Shown here: positions 22,539 to 35,220 of the stretch, in pieces
How positions within the stretch are numbered: the first letter of the stretch is position 1
Layout: each line of letters starts with the position of its first letter
Assembly (NCBI GenBank): GCA_932521035.1
Contig: OW051494.1
Span: 8,790,001-8,854,000, forward strand
Reading direction: 5' to 3'
DNA from: Oscheius dolichura
Lineage: Eukaryota > Nematoda > Chromadorea > Rhabditida > Rhabditidae
Length of the DNA stretch: 64,000 nucleotides
The notes under the pieces: generated by a model
The model's input: the letters and a program-made list of their open reading frames with translations, nothing else
What the model was told of the DNA's origin: nothing
Databases searched by the model: none
Program-made: the position numbers and the translations under genes

Positions 22539-23190
22539 TTAACATTTCCTGGAGTCTTCTAGAAAGTGTATCACATTGTTTTTGATCTTATCATATGGGT
22601 CTCGCTCCGTCCACGTGATCTCCTTTCCTTCTTTTCCCTTTTTGTAAAAACGAAGCGAGGGTATTCGCTTCTTATTTACGACTTCTTCCAAAGCTAGAAC
22701 TTCATCCAAATTTATCACAAATATGTGGGTAGGACTCGTTTTTTCGAGTCCCATTGCCTGAAAATGGAAAAAAAGGGGCTTTCAAAAATCTAAAACTATA
22801 GAACATAGGTCTCGAAACGATTGAATATCGAAAGACGCTTTCAGCGCATTTTTGAGAGTCCAAAGAGAAGATTACTGTAACCGAGCCGAGACCCTAATTT
22901 GGAAGGGGGCAGTTGGCCTTTCACAAATCAGCACAATTCAAACTCAGTTAGGTCGTAGTGAGCCCACCTGGCCACTAACCAGATCTCAAAAAAATCGAGC
23001 ACACTACAGTGTGGTTCCCTTCTAATCGAATGTGATACGCGTTTTCGGTGGAGTTGTACCCAATCAGGGTACGGGGAACAAGATTATCGGGGCTACTCAC
23101 CTCAGCTATTAGAAGTACTTTGATCAATTCACAGGAACTGCAATCGTCATTATGAAATAACACAATTACTCGGCATGTTGGGTCGAGAAC
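22539..23190 (-). CDS. thioredoxin-like protein with CSSC motif, first exon not found (Trx locus 4)
   Basis: Two exons are clear: 23190-23101 (VLDPTCRVIVLFHNDDCSSC, then a helix) and 22757-22539 (IFVINLDEVLALEEVVNKK, the cis-proline segment RIPSLRFYKKGKEG, helix, stop). Both are in phase 0 and match exons 2 and 3 of the other Trx loci. The expected first exon with a signal peptide is not found in the 370 bp between 23190 and the minisatellite. The minisatellite may therefore lie inside intron 1, or the gene may have lost its start. Confidence 0.8.
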
Positions 23191-23224
23191 CTGAAAGAAA
23201 GGAAAGCTGAGGGACTTTCAAAAG

Positions 23225-23540
23225 GCCTTTTTCTCTATATATGAGGTTTTATGGGTTACTGTAGAGTTTTTTAGCTCTGAAGTGCGCTTAGGAGCGCCGA
23301 ATTGGAAGTAATCTTGCTCAATGGCTTCTGTTTTCTGATAAACCAAGATCACATGGGTTACTGTAGGAGTTTTATCCTTGAAACGCTCTACAGGCCCCCA
23401 CATGGGGGTGTAAGCTTGCTCCATGGCTTCCTTTTTACTCGGCAACGAAAAATACCTTTTTGGTTACTGTGAGATATTTTGATTTAGAGCGCGCTAAAGG
23501 CTTTTTAAAGGAAGTAACGGCTCCTTACCGTCATTTTCGC
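23225..23540. repeat. three diverged tandem units at the minisatellite edge
   Basis: Units of roughly 110-120 bp each contain GGTTACTGT, a CGCTC/GCGC block and TTGCTC-ATGGCTTC. They start near 23248, 23353 and 23460. They lie upstream of exon 2 of Trx locus 4 on the minus strand. Confidence 0.55.
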
Positions 23541-23559
23541 CCTTTTTAGATAGGCCAAC

Positions 23560-26500
23560 AGCGGCAAGGCACAGCGGCAAGCCTAAGGGACAGAGCGGCA
23601 AGCCTAAGCGGCAGAGCGGCAAGCCTAAGGGACAGAGCGGCAGAGCGGCAAGCCTAAGGGACAGAGCGGCAAGCCTAAGCGGCAGAGCGGCAAGCCTAAG
23701 CGGCAGAGCGGCAAGCCTAAGGGACAGAGCGGCAGAGCGGCAAGCCTAAGCGGCAGAGCGGCAAGCCTAAGGGACAGAGCGGCAAGCCTAAGGGACAGAG
23801 CGGCAAGCCTAAGCGGCAGAGCGGCAAGCCTAAGGGACAGAGCGGCAAGCCTAAGGGACAGAGCGGCAAGCCTAAGGGACAGAGCGGCAAGCCTAAGGGA
23901 CAGAGCGGCAGAGCGGCAAGCCTAAGGGACAGAGCGGCAAGCCTAAGCGGCAGAGCGGCAAGCCTAAGGGACAGAGCGGCAAGCCTAAGGGACAGAGCGG
24001 CAAGCCTAAGGGACAGAGCGGCAGAGCGGCAAGCCTAAGGGACAGAGCGGCAAGCCTAAGCGGCAGAGCGGCAAGCCTAAGCGGCAGAGCGGCAAGCCTA
24101 AGGGACAGAGCGGCAAGCCTAAGGGACAGAGCGGCAAGCCTAAGCGGCAGAGCGGCAAGCCTAAGGGACAGAGCGGCAAGCCTAAGCGGCAGAGCGGCAA
24201 GCCTAAGCGGCAGAGCGGCAAGCCTAAGGGACAGAGCGGCAGAGCGGCAAGCCTAAGGGACAGAGCGGCAAGCCTAAGCGGCAGAGCGGCAAGCCTAAGC
24301 GGCAGAGCGGCAAGCCTAAGGGACAGAGCGGCAAGCCTAAGGGACAGAGCGGCAAGCCTAAGGGACAGAGCGGCAAGCCTAAGCGGCAGAGCGGCAAGCC
24401 TAAGGGACAGAGCGGCAAGCTTAAGCGGCAGAGCGGCAAGCCTAAGGGACAGAGCGGCAGAGCGGCAAGCCTAAGGGACAGAGCGGCAAGCTTAAGCGGC
24501 AGAGCGGCAAGCCTAAGGGACAGAGCGGCAGAGCGGCAAGCCTAAGCGGCAGAGCGGCAAGCCTAAGGGACAGAGCGGCAGAGCGGCAAGCCTAAGGGAC
24601 AGAGCGGCAAGCCTAAGGGACAGAGCGGCAAGCCTAAGCGGCAGAGCGGCAAGCCTAAGGGACAGAGCGGCAAGCCTAAGGGACAGAGCGGCAGAGCGGC
24701 AAGCCTAAGCGGCAGAGCGGCAAGCCTAAGGGACAGAGCGGCAAGCCTAAGGGACAGAGCGGCAAGCCTAAGGGACAGAGCGGCAGAGCGGCAAGCCTAA
24801 GGGACAGAGCGGCAAGCCTAAGGGACAGAGCGGCAGAGCGGCAAGCCTAAGGGACAGAGCGGCAAGCCTAAGGGACAGAGCGGCAAGCTTAAGCGGCAGA
24901 GCGGCAAGCCTAAGCGGCAGAGCGGCAAGCCTAAGCGGCAGAGCGGCAAGCCTAAGCGGCAGAGCGGCAAGCCTAAGGGACAGAGCGGCAAGCTTAAGCG
25001 GCAGAGCGGCAAGCCTAAGGGACAGAGCGGCAGAGCGGCAAGCCTAAGGGACAGAGCGGCAAGCCTAAGGGACAGAGCGGCAAGCCTAAGCGGCAGAGCG
25101 GCAAGCCTAAGGGACAGAGCGGCAGAGCGGCAAGCCTAAGGGACAGAGCGGCAAGCCTAAGGGACAGAGCGGCAAGCCTAAGGGACAGAGCGGCAGAGCG
25201 GCAAGCCTAAGGGACAGAGCGGCAAGCCTAAGGGACAGAGCGGCAAGCCTAAGCGGCAGAGCGGCAAGCCTAAGGGACAGAGCGGCAAGCCTAAGGGACA
25301 GAGCGGCAGAGCGGCAAGCCTAAGGGACAGAGCGGCAAGCCTAAGGGACAGAGCGGCAAGCTTAAGCGGCAGAGCGGCAAGCCTAAGGGACAGAGCGGCA
25401 AGCCTAAGGGACAGAGCGGCAGAGCGGCAAGCCTAAGGGACAGAGCGGCAAGCCTAAGGGACAGAGCGGCAAGCTTAAGCGGCAGAGCGGCAAGCCTAAG
25501 GGACAGAGCGGCAGAGCGGCAAGCCTAAGGGACAGAGCGGCAAGCCTAAGGGACAGAGCGGCAAGCCTAAGGGACAGAGCGGCAAGCCTAAGCGGCAGAG
25601 CGGCAAGCCTAAGCGGCAGAGCGGCAAGCCTAAGGGACAGAGCGGCAAGCTTAAGCGGCAGAGCGGCAAGCCTAAGGGACAGAGCGGCAGAGCGGCAAGC
25701 CTAAGGGACAGAGCGGCAGAGCGGCAAGCCTAAGGGACAGAGCGGCAAGCCTAAGCGGCAGAGCGGCAAGCCTAAGGGACAGAGCGGCAAGCCTAAGGGA
25801 CAGAGCGGCAAGCCTAAGGGACAGAGCGGCAAGCCTAAGGGACAGAGCGGCAAGCCTAAGGGACAGAGCGGCAAGCCTAAGGGACAGAGCGGCAAGCCTA
25901 AGCGGCAGAGCGGCAAGCCTAAGGGACAGAGCGGCAAGCCTAAGGGACAGAGCGGCAAGCTTAAGCGGCAGAGCGGCAAGCCTAAGGGACAGAGCGGCAA
26001 GCCTAAGGGACAGAGCGGCAAGCCTAAGGGACAGAGCGGCAGAGCGGCAAGCCTAAGGGACAGAGCGGCAAGCCTAAGGGACAGAGTGGCAAGCCTAAGG
26101 GACAGAGCGGCAGAGCGGCAAGCCTAAGGGACAGAGCGGCAAGCCTAAGCGGCAGAGCGGCAAGCCTAAGGGACAGAGCGGCAAGCTTAAGCGGCAGAGC
26201 GGCAAGCCTAAGGGACAGAGCGGCAAGCCTAAGGGACAGAGCGGCAAGCCTAAGGGACAGAGCGGCAGAGCGGCAAGCCTAAGGGACAGAGCGGCAAGCC
26301 TAAGGGACAGAGTGGCAAGCCTAAGGGACAGAGCGGCAGAGCGGCAAGCCTAAGGGACAGAGCGGCAAGCCTAAGGGACAGAGCGGCAAGCCTAAGGGAC
26401 AGAGCGGCAGAGCGGCAAGCCTAAGGGACAGAGCGGCAAGCCTAAGGGACAGAGCGGCAGAGCGGCAAGCCTAAGGGACAGAGCGGCAAGCCTAAGCGGC

Positions 26501-29500
26501 AGAGCGGCAAGCCTAAGGGACAGAGCGGCAGAGCGGCAAGCCTAAGGGACAGAGCGGCAAGCCTAAGGGACAGAGCGGCAAGCCTAAGGGACAGAGCGGC
26601 AGAGCGGCAAGCCTAAGGGACAGAGCGGCAAGCCTAAGGGACAGAGCGGCAAGCCTAAGCGGCAGAGCGGCAAGCCTAAGGGACAGAGCGGCAAGCCTAA
26701 GGGACAGAGCGGCAGAGCGGCAAGCCTAAGGGACAGAGCGGCAAGCCTAAGGGACAGAGCGGCAAGCTTAAGCGGCAGAGCGGCAAGCCTAAGGGACAGA
26801 GCGGCAAGCCTAAGGGACAGAGCGGCAGAGCGGCAAGCCTAAGGGACAGAGCGGCAAGCCTAAGGGACAGAGCGGCAAGCTTAAGCGGCAGAGCGGCAAG
26901 CCTAAGGGACAGAGCGGCAGAGCGGCAAGCCTAAGGGACAGAGCGGCAAGCCTAAGGGACAGAGCGGCAAGCCTAAGGGACAGAGCGGCAAGCCTAAGCG
27001 GCAGAGCGGCAAGCCTAAGCGGCAGAGCGGCAAGCCTAAGGGACAGAGCGGCAAGCTTAAGCGGCAGAGCGGCAAGCCTAAGGGACAGAGCGGCAGAGCG
27101 GCAAGCCTAAGGGACAGAGCGGCAGAGCGGCAAGCCTAAGGGACAGAGCGGCAAGCCTAAGCGGCAGAGCGGCAAGCCTAAGGGACAGAGCGGCAAGCCT
27201 AAGGGACAGAGCGGCAAGCCTAAGGGACAGAGCGGCAAGCCTAAGGGACAGAGCGGCAAGCCTAAGGGACAGAGCGGCAAGCCTAAGCGGCAGAGCGGCA
27301 AGCCTAAGGGACAGAGCGGCAAGCCTAAGGGACAGAGCGGCAAGCTTAAGCGGCAGAGCGGCAAGCCTAAGGGACAGAGCGGCAAGCCTAAGGGACAGAG
27401 CGGCAAGCCTAAGGGACAGAGCGGCAGAGCGGCAAGCCTAAGGGACAGAGCGGCAAGCCTAAGGGACAGAGTGGCAAGCCTAAGGGACAGAGCGGCAGAG
27501 CGGCAAGCCTAAGGGACAGAGCGGCAAGCCTAAGCGGCAGAGCGGCAAGCCTAAGGGACAGAGCGGCAAGCTTAAGCGGCAGAGCGGCAAGCCTAAGGGA
27601 CAGAGCGGCAAGCCTAAGGGACAGAGCGGCAAGCCTAAGGGACAGAGCGGCAGAGCGGCAAGCCTAAGGGACAGAGCGGCAGAGCGGCAAGCCTAAGGGA
27701 CAGAGTGGCAAGCCTAAGGGACAGAGCGGCAGAGCGGCAAGCCTAAGGGACAGAGCGGCAAGCCTAAGGGACAGAGCGGCAAGCCTAAGGGACAGAGCGG
27801 CAGAGCGGCAAGCCTAAGGGACAGAGCGGCAAGCCTAAGGGACAGAGCGGCAGAGCGGCAAGCCTAAGGGACAGAGCGGCAAGCCTAAGGGACAGAGCGG
27901 CAGAGCGGCAAGCCTAAGGGACAGAGCGGCAAGCCTAAGGGACAGAGCGGCAGAGCGGCAAGCCTAAGGGACAGAGCGGCAAGCCTAAGGGACAGAGCGG
28001 CAAGCTTAAGCGGCAGAGCGGCAAGCCTAAGCGGCAGAGCGGCAAGCCTAAGGGACAGAGCGGCAAGCTTAAGCGGCAGAGCGGCAAGCCTAAGGGACAG
28101 AGCGGCAGAGCGGCAAGCCTAAGCGGCAGAGCGGCAAGCCTAAGGGACAGAGCGGCAGAGCGGCAAGCCTAAGGGACAGAGCGGCAAGCCTAAGGGACAG
28201 AGCGGCAAGCCTAAGCGGCAGAGCGGCAAGCCTAAGGGACAGAGCGGCAAGCCTAAGGGACAGAGCGGCAGAGCGGCAAGCCTAAGCGGCAGAGCGGCAA
28301 GCCTAAGGGACAGAGCGGCAAGCCTAAGGGACAGAGCGGCAAGCCTAAGGGACAGAGCGGCAGAGCGGCAAGCCTAAGGGACAGAGCGGCAAGCCTAAGG
28401 GACAGAGCGGCAGAGCGGCAAGCCTAAGGGACAGAGCGGCAAGCCTAAGGGACAGAGCGGCAAGCTTAAGCGGCAGAGCGGCAAGCCTAAGCGGCAGAGC
28501 GGCAAGCCTAAGCGGCAGAGCGGCAAGCCTAAGCGGCAGAGCGGCAAGCCTAAGGGACAGAGCGGCAAGCTTAAGCGGCAGAGCGGCAAGCCTAAGCGGC
28601 AGAGCGGCAAGCCTAAGCGGCAGAGCGGCAAGCCTAAGCGGCAGAGCGGCAAGCCTAAGCGGCAGAGCGGCAAGCCTAAGGGACAGAGCGGCAAGCCTAA
28701 GGGACAGAGCGGCAAGCCTAAGGGACAGAGCGGCAAGCCTAAGGGACAGAGCGGCAAGCCTAAGCGGCAGAGCGGCAAGCCTAAGGGACAGAGCGGCAGA
28801 GCGGCAAGCCTAAGGGACAGAGCGGCAAGCCTAAGCGGCAGAGCGGCAAGCCTAAGGGACAGAGCGGCAGAGCGGCAAGCCTAAGGGACAGAGCGGCAAG
28901 CCTAAGGGACAGAGCGGCAAGCCTAAGGGACAGAGCGGCAGAGCGGCAAGCCTAAGGGACAGAGCGGCAAGCCTAAGGGACAGAGCGGCAAGCCTAAGCG
29001 GCAGAGCGGCAAGCCTAAGGGACAGAGCGGCAAGCCTAAGGGACAGAGCGGCAGAGCGGCAAGCCTAAGGGACAGAGCGGCAAGCCTAAGGGACAGAGCG
29101 GCAAGCTTAAGCGGCAGAGCGGCAAGCCTAAGGGACAGAGCGGCAAGCCTAAGGGACAGAGCGGCAGAGCGGCAAGCCTAAGGGACAGAGCGGCAAGCCT
29201 AAGGGACAGAGCGGCAAGCTTAAGCGGCAGAGCGGCAAGCCTAAGGGACAGAGCGGCAGAGCGGCAAGCCTAAGGGACAGAGCGGCAAGCCTAAGGGACA
29301 GAGCGGCAAGCCTAAGGGACAGAGCGGCAAGCCTAAGCGGCAGAGCGGCAAGCCTAAGCGGCAGAGCGGCAAGCCTAAGGGACAGAGCGGCAAGCTTAAG
29401 CGGCAGAGCGGCAAGCCTAAGGGACAGAGCGGCAGAGCGGCAAGCCTAAGGGACAGAGCGGCAGAGCGGCAAGCCTAAGGGACAGAGCGGCAAGCCTAAG

Positions 29501-32500
29501 CGGCAGAGCGGCAAGCCTAAGGGACAGAGCGGCAAGCCTAAGGGACAGAGCGGCAAGCCTAAGGGACAGAGCGGCAGAGCGGCAAGCCTAAGGGACAGAG
29601 CGGCAAGCCTAAGCGGCAGAGCGGCAAGCCTAAGGGACAGAGCGGCAGAGCGGCAAGCCTAAGGGACAGAGCGGCAAGCCTAAGCGGCAGAGCGGCAAGC
29701 CTAAGGGACAGAGCGGCAGAGCGGCAAGCCTAAGGGACAGAGCGGCAAGCCTAAGGGACAGAGCGGCAAGCCTAAGGGACAGAGCGGCAGAGCGGCAAGC
29801 CTAAGGGACAGAGCGGCAAGCCTAAGGGACAGAGCGGCAAGCCTAAGCGGCAGAGCGGCAAGCCTAAGGGACAGAGCGGCAGAGCGGCAAGCCTAAGGGA
29901 CAGAGCGGCAAGCCTAAGGGACAGAGCGGCAAGCTTAAGCGGCAGAGCGGCAAGCCTAAGGGACAGAGCGGCAGAGCGGCAAGCCTAAGGGACAGAGCGG
30001 CAAGCCTAAGGGACAGAGCGGCAAGCCTAAGGGACAGAGCGGCAAGCCTAAGCGGCAGAGCGGCAAGCCTAAGCGGCAGAGCGGCAAGCCTAAGGGACAG
30101 AGCGGCAAGCTTAAGCGGCAGAGCGGCAAGCCTAAGGGACAGAGCGGCAGAGCGGCAAGCCTAAGGGACAGAGCGGCAGAGCGGCAAGCCTAAGGGACAG
30201 AGCGGCAAGCCTAAGCGGCAGAGCGGCAAGCCTAAGGGACAGAGCGGCAAGCCTAAGGGACAGAGCGGCAAGCCTAAGGGACAGAGCGGCAAGCCTAAGG
30301 GACAGAGCGGCAAGCCTAAGGGACAGAGCGGCAAGCCTAAGCGGCAGAGCGGCAAGCCTAAGGGACAGAGCGGCAAGCCTAAGGGACAGAGCGGCAAGCC
30401 TAAGCGGCAGAGCGGCAAGCCTAAGGGACAGAGCGGCAAGCTTAAGCGGCAGAGCGGCAAGCCTAAGGGACAGAGCGGCAAGCCTAAGGGACAGAGCGGC
30501 AAGCCTAAGGGACAGAGCGGCAGAGCGGCAAGCCTAAGGGACAGAGCGGCAAGCCTAAGGGACAGAGTGGCAAGCCTAAGGGACAGAGCGGCAGAGCGGC
30601 AAGCCTAAGGGACAGAGCGGCAAGCCTAAGGGACAGAGCGGCAAGCCTAAGGGACAGAGCGGCAAGCCTAAGGGACAGAGCGGCAAGCCTAAGGGACAGA
30701 GCGGCAAGCCTAAGGGACAGAGCGGCAAGCCTAAGGGACAGAGCGGCAAGCCTAAGGGACAGAGCGGCAAGCCTAAGGGACAGAGCGGCAGAGCGGCAAG
30801 CCTAAGGGACAGAGCGGCAAGCCTAAGCGGCAGAGCGGCAAGCCTAAGGGACAGAGCGGCAAGCCTAAGGGACAGAGCGGCAAGCTTAAGCGGCAGAGCG
30901 GCAAGCCTAAGGGACAGAGCGGCAGAGCGGCAAGCCTAAGGGACAGAGCGGCAAGCCTAAGCGGCAGAGCGGCAAGCCTAAGGGACAGAGCGGCAAGCTT
31001 AAGGGACAGAGCGGCAAGCCTAAGGGACAGAGCGGCAAGCCTAAGGGACAGAGCGGCAAGCCTAAGGGACAGAGCGGCAGAGCGGCAAGCCTAAGGGACA
31101 GAGCGGCAAGCCTAAGGGACAGAGCGGCAAGCCTAAGCGGCAGAGCGGCAAGCCTAAGGGACAGAGCGGCAGAGCGGCAAGCCTAAGGGACAGAGCGGCA
31201 AGCCTAAGCGGCAGAGCGGCAAGCCTAAGGGACAGAGCGGCAGAGCGGCAAGCCTAAGGGACAGAGCGGCAAGCCTAAGGGACAGAGCGGCAGAGCGGCA
31301 AGCCTAAGGGACAGAGCGGCAAGCCTAAGGGACAGAGCGGCAAGCTTAAGCGGCAGAGCGGCAAGCCTAAGGGACAGAGCGGCAGAGCGGCAAGCCTAAG
31401 GGACAGAGCGGCAGAGCGGCAAGCCTAAGGGACAGAGCGGCAAGCCTAAGGGACAGAGCGGCAAGCCTAAGGGACAGAGCGGCAAGCCTAAGGGACAGAG
31501 CGGCAAGCCTAAGGGACAGAGCGGCAAGCCTAAGGGACAGAGCGGCAAGCCTAAGCGGCAGAGCGGCAAGCCTAAGGGACAGAGCGGCAAGCTTAAGCGG
31601 CAGAGCGGCAAGCCTAAGGGACAGAGCGGCAAGCCTAAGGGACAGAGCGGCAAGCCTAAGGGACAGAGCGGCAGAGCGGCAAGCCTAAGGGACAGAGCGG
31701 CAGAGCGGCAAGCCTAAGGGACAGAGCGGCAAGCCTAAGGGACAGAGCGGCAAGCCTAAGGGACAGAGCGGCAAGCCTAAGGGACAGAGCGGCAAGCCTA
31801 AGGGACAGAGCGGCAAGCCTAAGGGACAGAGCGGCAAGCCTAAGCGGCAGAGCGGCAAGCCTAAGGGACAGAGCGGCAAGCTTAAGCGGCAGAGCGGCAA
31901 GCCTAAGGGACAGAGCGGCAAGCCTAAGGGACAGAGCGGCAAGCCTAAGGGACAGAGCGGCAGAGCGGCAAGCCTAAGGGACAGAGCGGCAGAGCGGCAA
32001 GCCTAAGGGACAGAGCGGCAAGCCTAAGGGACAGAGCGGCAGAGCGGCAAGCCTAAGGGACAGAGCGGCAAGCCTAAGGGACAGAGCGGCAAGCCTAAGG
32101 GACAGAGCGGCAAGCCTAAGGGACAGAGCGGCAAGCCTAAGGGACAGAGCGGCAAGCCTAAGGGACAGAGCGGCAAGCCTAAGCGGCAGAGCGGCAAGCC
32201 TAAGGGACAGAGCGGCAAGCCTAAGGGACAGAGCGGCAAGCCTAAGGGACAGAGCGGCAAGCCTAAGGGACAGAGCGGCAAGCCTAAGGGACAGAGCGGC
32301 AGAGCGGCAAGCCTAAGGGACAGAGCGGCAAGCCTAAGGGACAGAGCGGCAAGCCTAAGGGACAGAGCGGCAGAGCGGCAAGCCTAAGGGACAGAGCGGC
32401 AAGCCTAAGCGGCAGAGCGGCAAGCCTAAGGGACAGAGCGGCAAGCCTAAGGGACAGAGCGGCAGAGCGGCAAGCCTAAGGGACAGAGCGGCAAGCCTAA

Positions 32501-34222
32501 GGGACAGAGCGGCAAGCTTAAGCGGCAGAGCGGCAAGCCTAAGGGACAGAGCGGCAGAGCGGCAAGCCTAAGGGACAGAGCGGCAAGCCTAAGCGGCAGA
32601 GCGGCAAGCCTAAGGGACAGAGCGGCAAGCTTAAGGGACAGAGCGGCAAGCCTAAGGGACAGAGCGGCAAGCCTAAGGGACAGAGCGGCAAGCCTAAGGG
32701 ACAGAGCGGCAGAGCGGCAAGCCTAAGGGACAGAGCGGCAAGCCTAAGGGACAGAGCGGCAGAGCGGCAAGCCTAAGGGACAGAGCGGCAAGCCTAAGGG
32801 ACAGAGCGGCAAGCCTAAGCGGCAGAGCGGCAAGCCTAAGGGACAGAGCGGCAGAGCGGCAAGCCTAAGGGACAGAGCGGCAAGCCTAAGCGGCAGAGCG
32901 GCAAGCCTAAGGGACAGAGCGGCAAGCCTAAGGGACAGAGCGGCAAGCCTAAGGGACAGAGCGGCAAGCCTAAGGGACAGAGCGGCAAGCCTAAGGGACA
33001 GAGCGGCAAGCCTAAGGGACAGAGCGGCAGAGCGGCAAGCCTAAGGGACAGAGCGGCAAGCCTAAGGGACAGAGCGGCAGAGCGGCAAGCCTAAGGGACA
33101 GAGCGGCAAGCCTAAGGGACAGAGCGGCAAGCCTAAGCGGCAGAGCGGCAAGCCTAAGGGACAGAGCGGCAGAGCGGCAAGCCTAAGGGACAGAGCGGCA
33201 AGCCTAAGGGACAGAGCGGCAAGCCTAAGGGACAGAGCGGCAAGCCTAAGGGACAGAGCGGCAAGCCTAAGGGACAGAGCGGCAAGCCTAAGGGACAGAG
33301 CGGCAGAGCGGCAAGCCTAAGGGACAGAGCGGCAAGCCTAAGGGACAGAGCGGCAAGCCTAAGGGACAGAGCGGCAAGCCTAAGGGACAGAGCGGCAAGC
33401 CTAAGGGACAGAGCGGCAAGCCTAAGGGACAGAGCGGCAGAGCGGCAAGCCTAAGGGACAGAGCGGCAAGCCTAAGCGGCAGAGCGGCAAGCCTAAGGGA
33501 CAGAGCGGCAGAGCGGCAAGCCTAAGGGACAGAGCGGCAAGCCTAAGGGACAGAGCGGCAAGCCTAAGGGACAGAGCGGCAGAGCGGCAAGCCTAAGGGA
33601 CAGAGCGGCAAGCCTAAGCGGCAGAGCGGCAAGCCTAAGGGACAGAGCGGCAGAGCGGCAAGCCTAAGGGACAGAGCGGCAAGCCTAAGGGACAGAGCGG
33701 CAAGCTTAAGCGGCAGAGCGGCAAGCCTAAGGGACAGAGCGGCAGAGCGGGAAGCCTAAGGGACAGAGCGGCAAGCCTAAGCGGCAGAGCGGCAAGCCTA
33801 AGGGACAGAGCGGCAGAGCGGCAAGCCTAAGGGACAGAGCGGCAAGCCTAAGGGACAGAGCGGCAGAGCGGCAAGCCTAAGGGACAGAGCGGCAAGCCTA
33901 AGGGACAGAGCGGCAAGCTTAAGCGGCAGAGCGGCAAGCCTAAGGGACAGAGCGGCAGAGCGGCAAGCCTAAGGGACAGAGCGGCAAGCCTAAGGGACAG
34001 AGCGGCAAGCCTAAGGGACAGAGCGGCAAGCCTAAGCGGCAGAGCGGCAAGCCTAAGCGGCAGAGCGGCAAGCCTAAGCGGCAGAGCGGCAAGCCTAAGG
34101 GACAGAGCGGCAAGCTTAAGGGACAGAGCGGCAGAGCGGCAAGCCTAAGGGACAGAGCGGCAAGCCTAAGGGACAGAGCGGCAAGCCTAAGCGGCAGAGC
34201 GGCAAGCCTAAGGGACAGAGCA
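23560..34222. repeat. 10.7-kb minisatellite, 21-bp unit with 8-bp insert variants
   Basis: The core unit is AGCGGCAAGCCTAAGGGACAG (21 bp), with a second form ending AAGCGGCAG and a third with AAGCTTAAG in place of AAGCCTAAG. Many units carry an extra AGCGGCAG (8 bp), making 29-bp units. A rare AGAGTGGC variant occurs at about 26086, 26310, 27472, 27704 and 30567. Larger blocks are duplicated: for example 31396-31653 repeats 289 bp later, and 25701 onward repeats about 1,406 bp later. By length the array has on the order of 450-500 units. Two of three frames are open on each strand, giving artefactual proteins, and the 8-bp inserts shift the frame, so coding is not supported. Confidence 0.97.
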
Positions 34223-34524
34223 GGCCTCCGGGATGCGGGCTCGAGGCAGCGAGACACCCAAAATAAAAGATGGATTTTTTGGAGTTCCTTTTTTCAAATT
34301 TCCAGATAGCTTCTTTTACGAGCAGGGCCCGCTGAACGACAGTTTTTTGGTCAAATGTAAGAGTTTCGGAAGCTGCCGAAGAGATCACACGACCAGCTGC
34401 TGGTTCTCAGTCCTAGTTACAGTATTCGTAAACCCGCCAAAGAGATTTTGAATGCTCCCCTTCCCCCATGGTGCCCAACAGTTTGCCATTACAAAAAAGG
34501 ATGATTTCGATTGTAAGGAATCTT
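34223..34524. other. spacer between minisatellite and Trx locus 5
   Basis: It is unique sequence. A possible plus-strand exon at about 34304-34356 (after AAATTTCCAG, before GTAAGAG) is the only splice-like feature, and no family is recognised. Confidence 0.3.
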
Positions 34525-34841
34525 TTATTGTTGTCTTCGCTCGTTGTCAATGAGCTTGTTGAGATCCACGCGGCTGAGAATTCCGGCCCGTGTGGTTTTC
34601 TCTTGACCCTTATTGTATACCACGGTCTTATGCAGGGTGCCCACGTCCTTTGCTATTTCTGGGTGAACCTCGGGATCAACCAGAAGGACAAGAGCATAGT
34701 TGTTGGAGTAGCCCTGAAATCGTTCTGTTATTTGTTTTAATAAGATAAATTTATTACAACATTCTGGACTTCCTGCAGATATATCCTACAAAGACCACAC
34801 GACATAGTGGAAAACACCACCAGGACGGGTTTAGAGGGGGG
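34525..34841 (-). CDS. thioredoxin-like protein with CGLC motif, first exon not found (Trx locus 5)
   Basis: Exon 2 (34841-34761) reads SKPVLVVFSTMSCGLC and a helix. Exon 3 (34713-34525) reads YALVLLVDPEVHPEIAKDVG, then TLHKTVVYNKGQ and a C-terminal helix to a stop. The 47-bp intron is phase 0, as in the other Trx loci. Two oddities: the cis-proline expected before the last strands is replaced (GTLHKTVVY), and no signal-peptide exon is found upstream, where a family D MITE sits at 34911-35220. The exon 2 acceptor is ambiguous between CCCCAG and GAACAG; the second keeps phase 0. It may be a disrupted gene. Confidence 0.75.
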
Positions 34842-34910
34842 CTGTTCTGGGGAAAAAGACGGTAACGGATGACAGGAAGTCGATGACAAGGAGCCAGTAG
34901 TTTTAAAGGA

Positions 34911-35220
34911 ACAGTCAGGTTTTTTTGACTACAGTATCCAGATTAAACAGGATTAAAAAACAACCGGAAAAGAGATTAAAAAAATAAAAATGCGGACGCC
35001 TGCGGACATAATTTTGTAAAAATCTGGTTGCGTGTGTGCGTGTCGAATGCGAACGTTCGTCATTTTGTATGCGGACGTTGGTCGATATTCGAGCACTTTG
35101 AACGACTTTTTCTTCTTATTTTGAGATTTTTATAATTTATAAAATAGTGCATCGTGATCAGCGAAAAATTCTCTATTTTCTGAGACCTGGTTGAAAAACT
35201 CCCTGACTGTTCCTTTAAAG
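34911..35220. mobile_element. family D MITE, copy 3
   Basis: The ends TTTTAAAGGAACAGTCAGG and CCTGACTGTTCCTTTAAAG are inverted repeats about 310 bp apart. The interior shares AAAATAGTGCATC with the copy at 4292-4639. It lies where the first exon of Trx locus 5 would be expected. Confidence 0.8.

Noticed and set aside
23560-34222. CRISPR-like regular repeat array
   Set aside because: There are no unique spacers; units are contiguous variants of one another, and the genome is eukaryotic.
24006-34257. Many minus-strand frames of MPLCRLGLPLC-type repeats
   Set aside because: They are translations of the 21-bp minisatellite. Two of three frames are open on each strand by chance of the unit, and the 8-bp inserts shift frame freely, so there is no sign of selection for coding.
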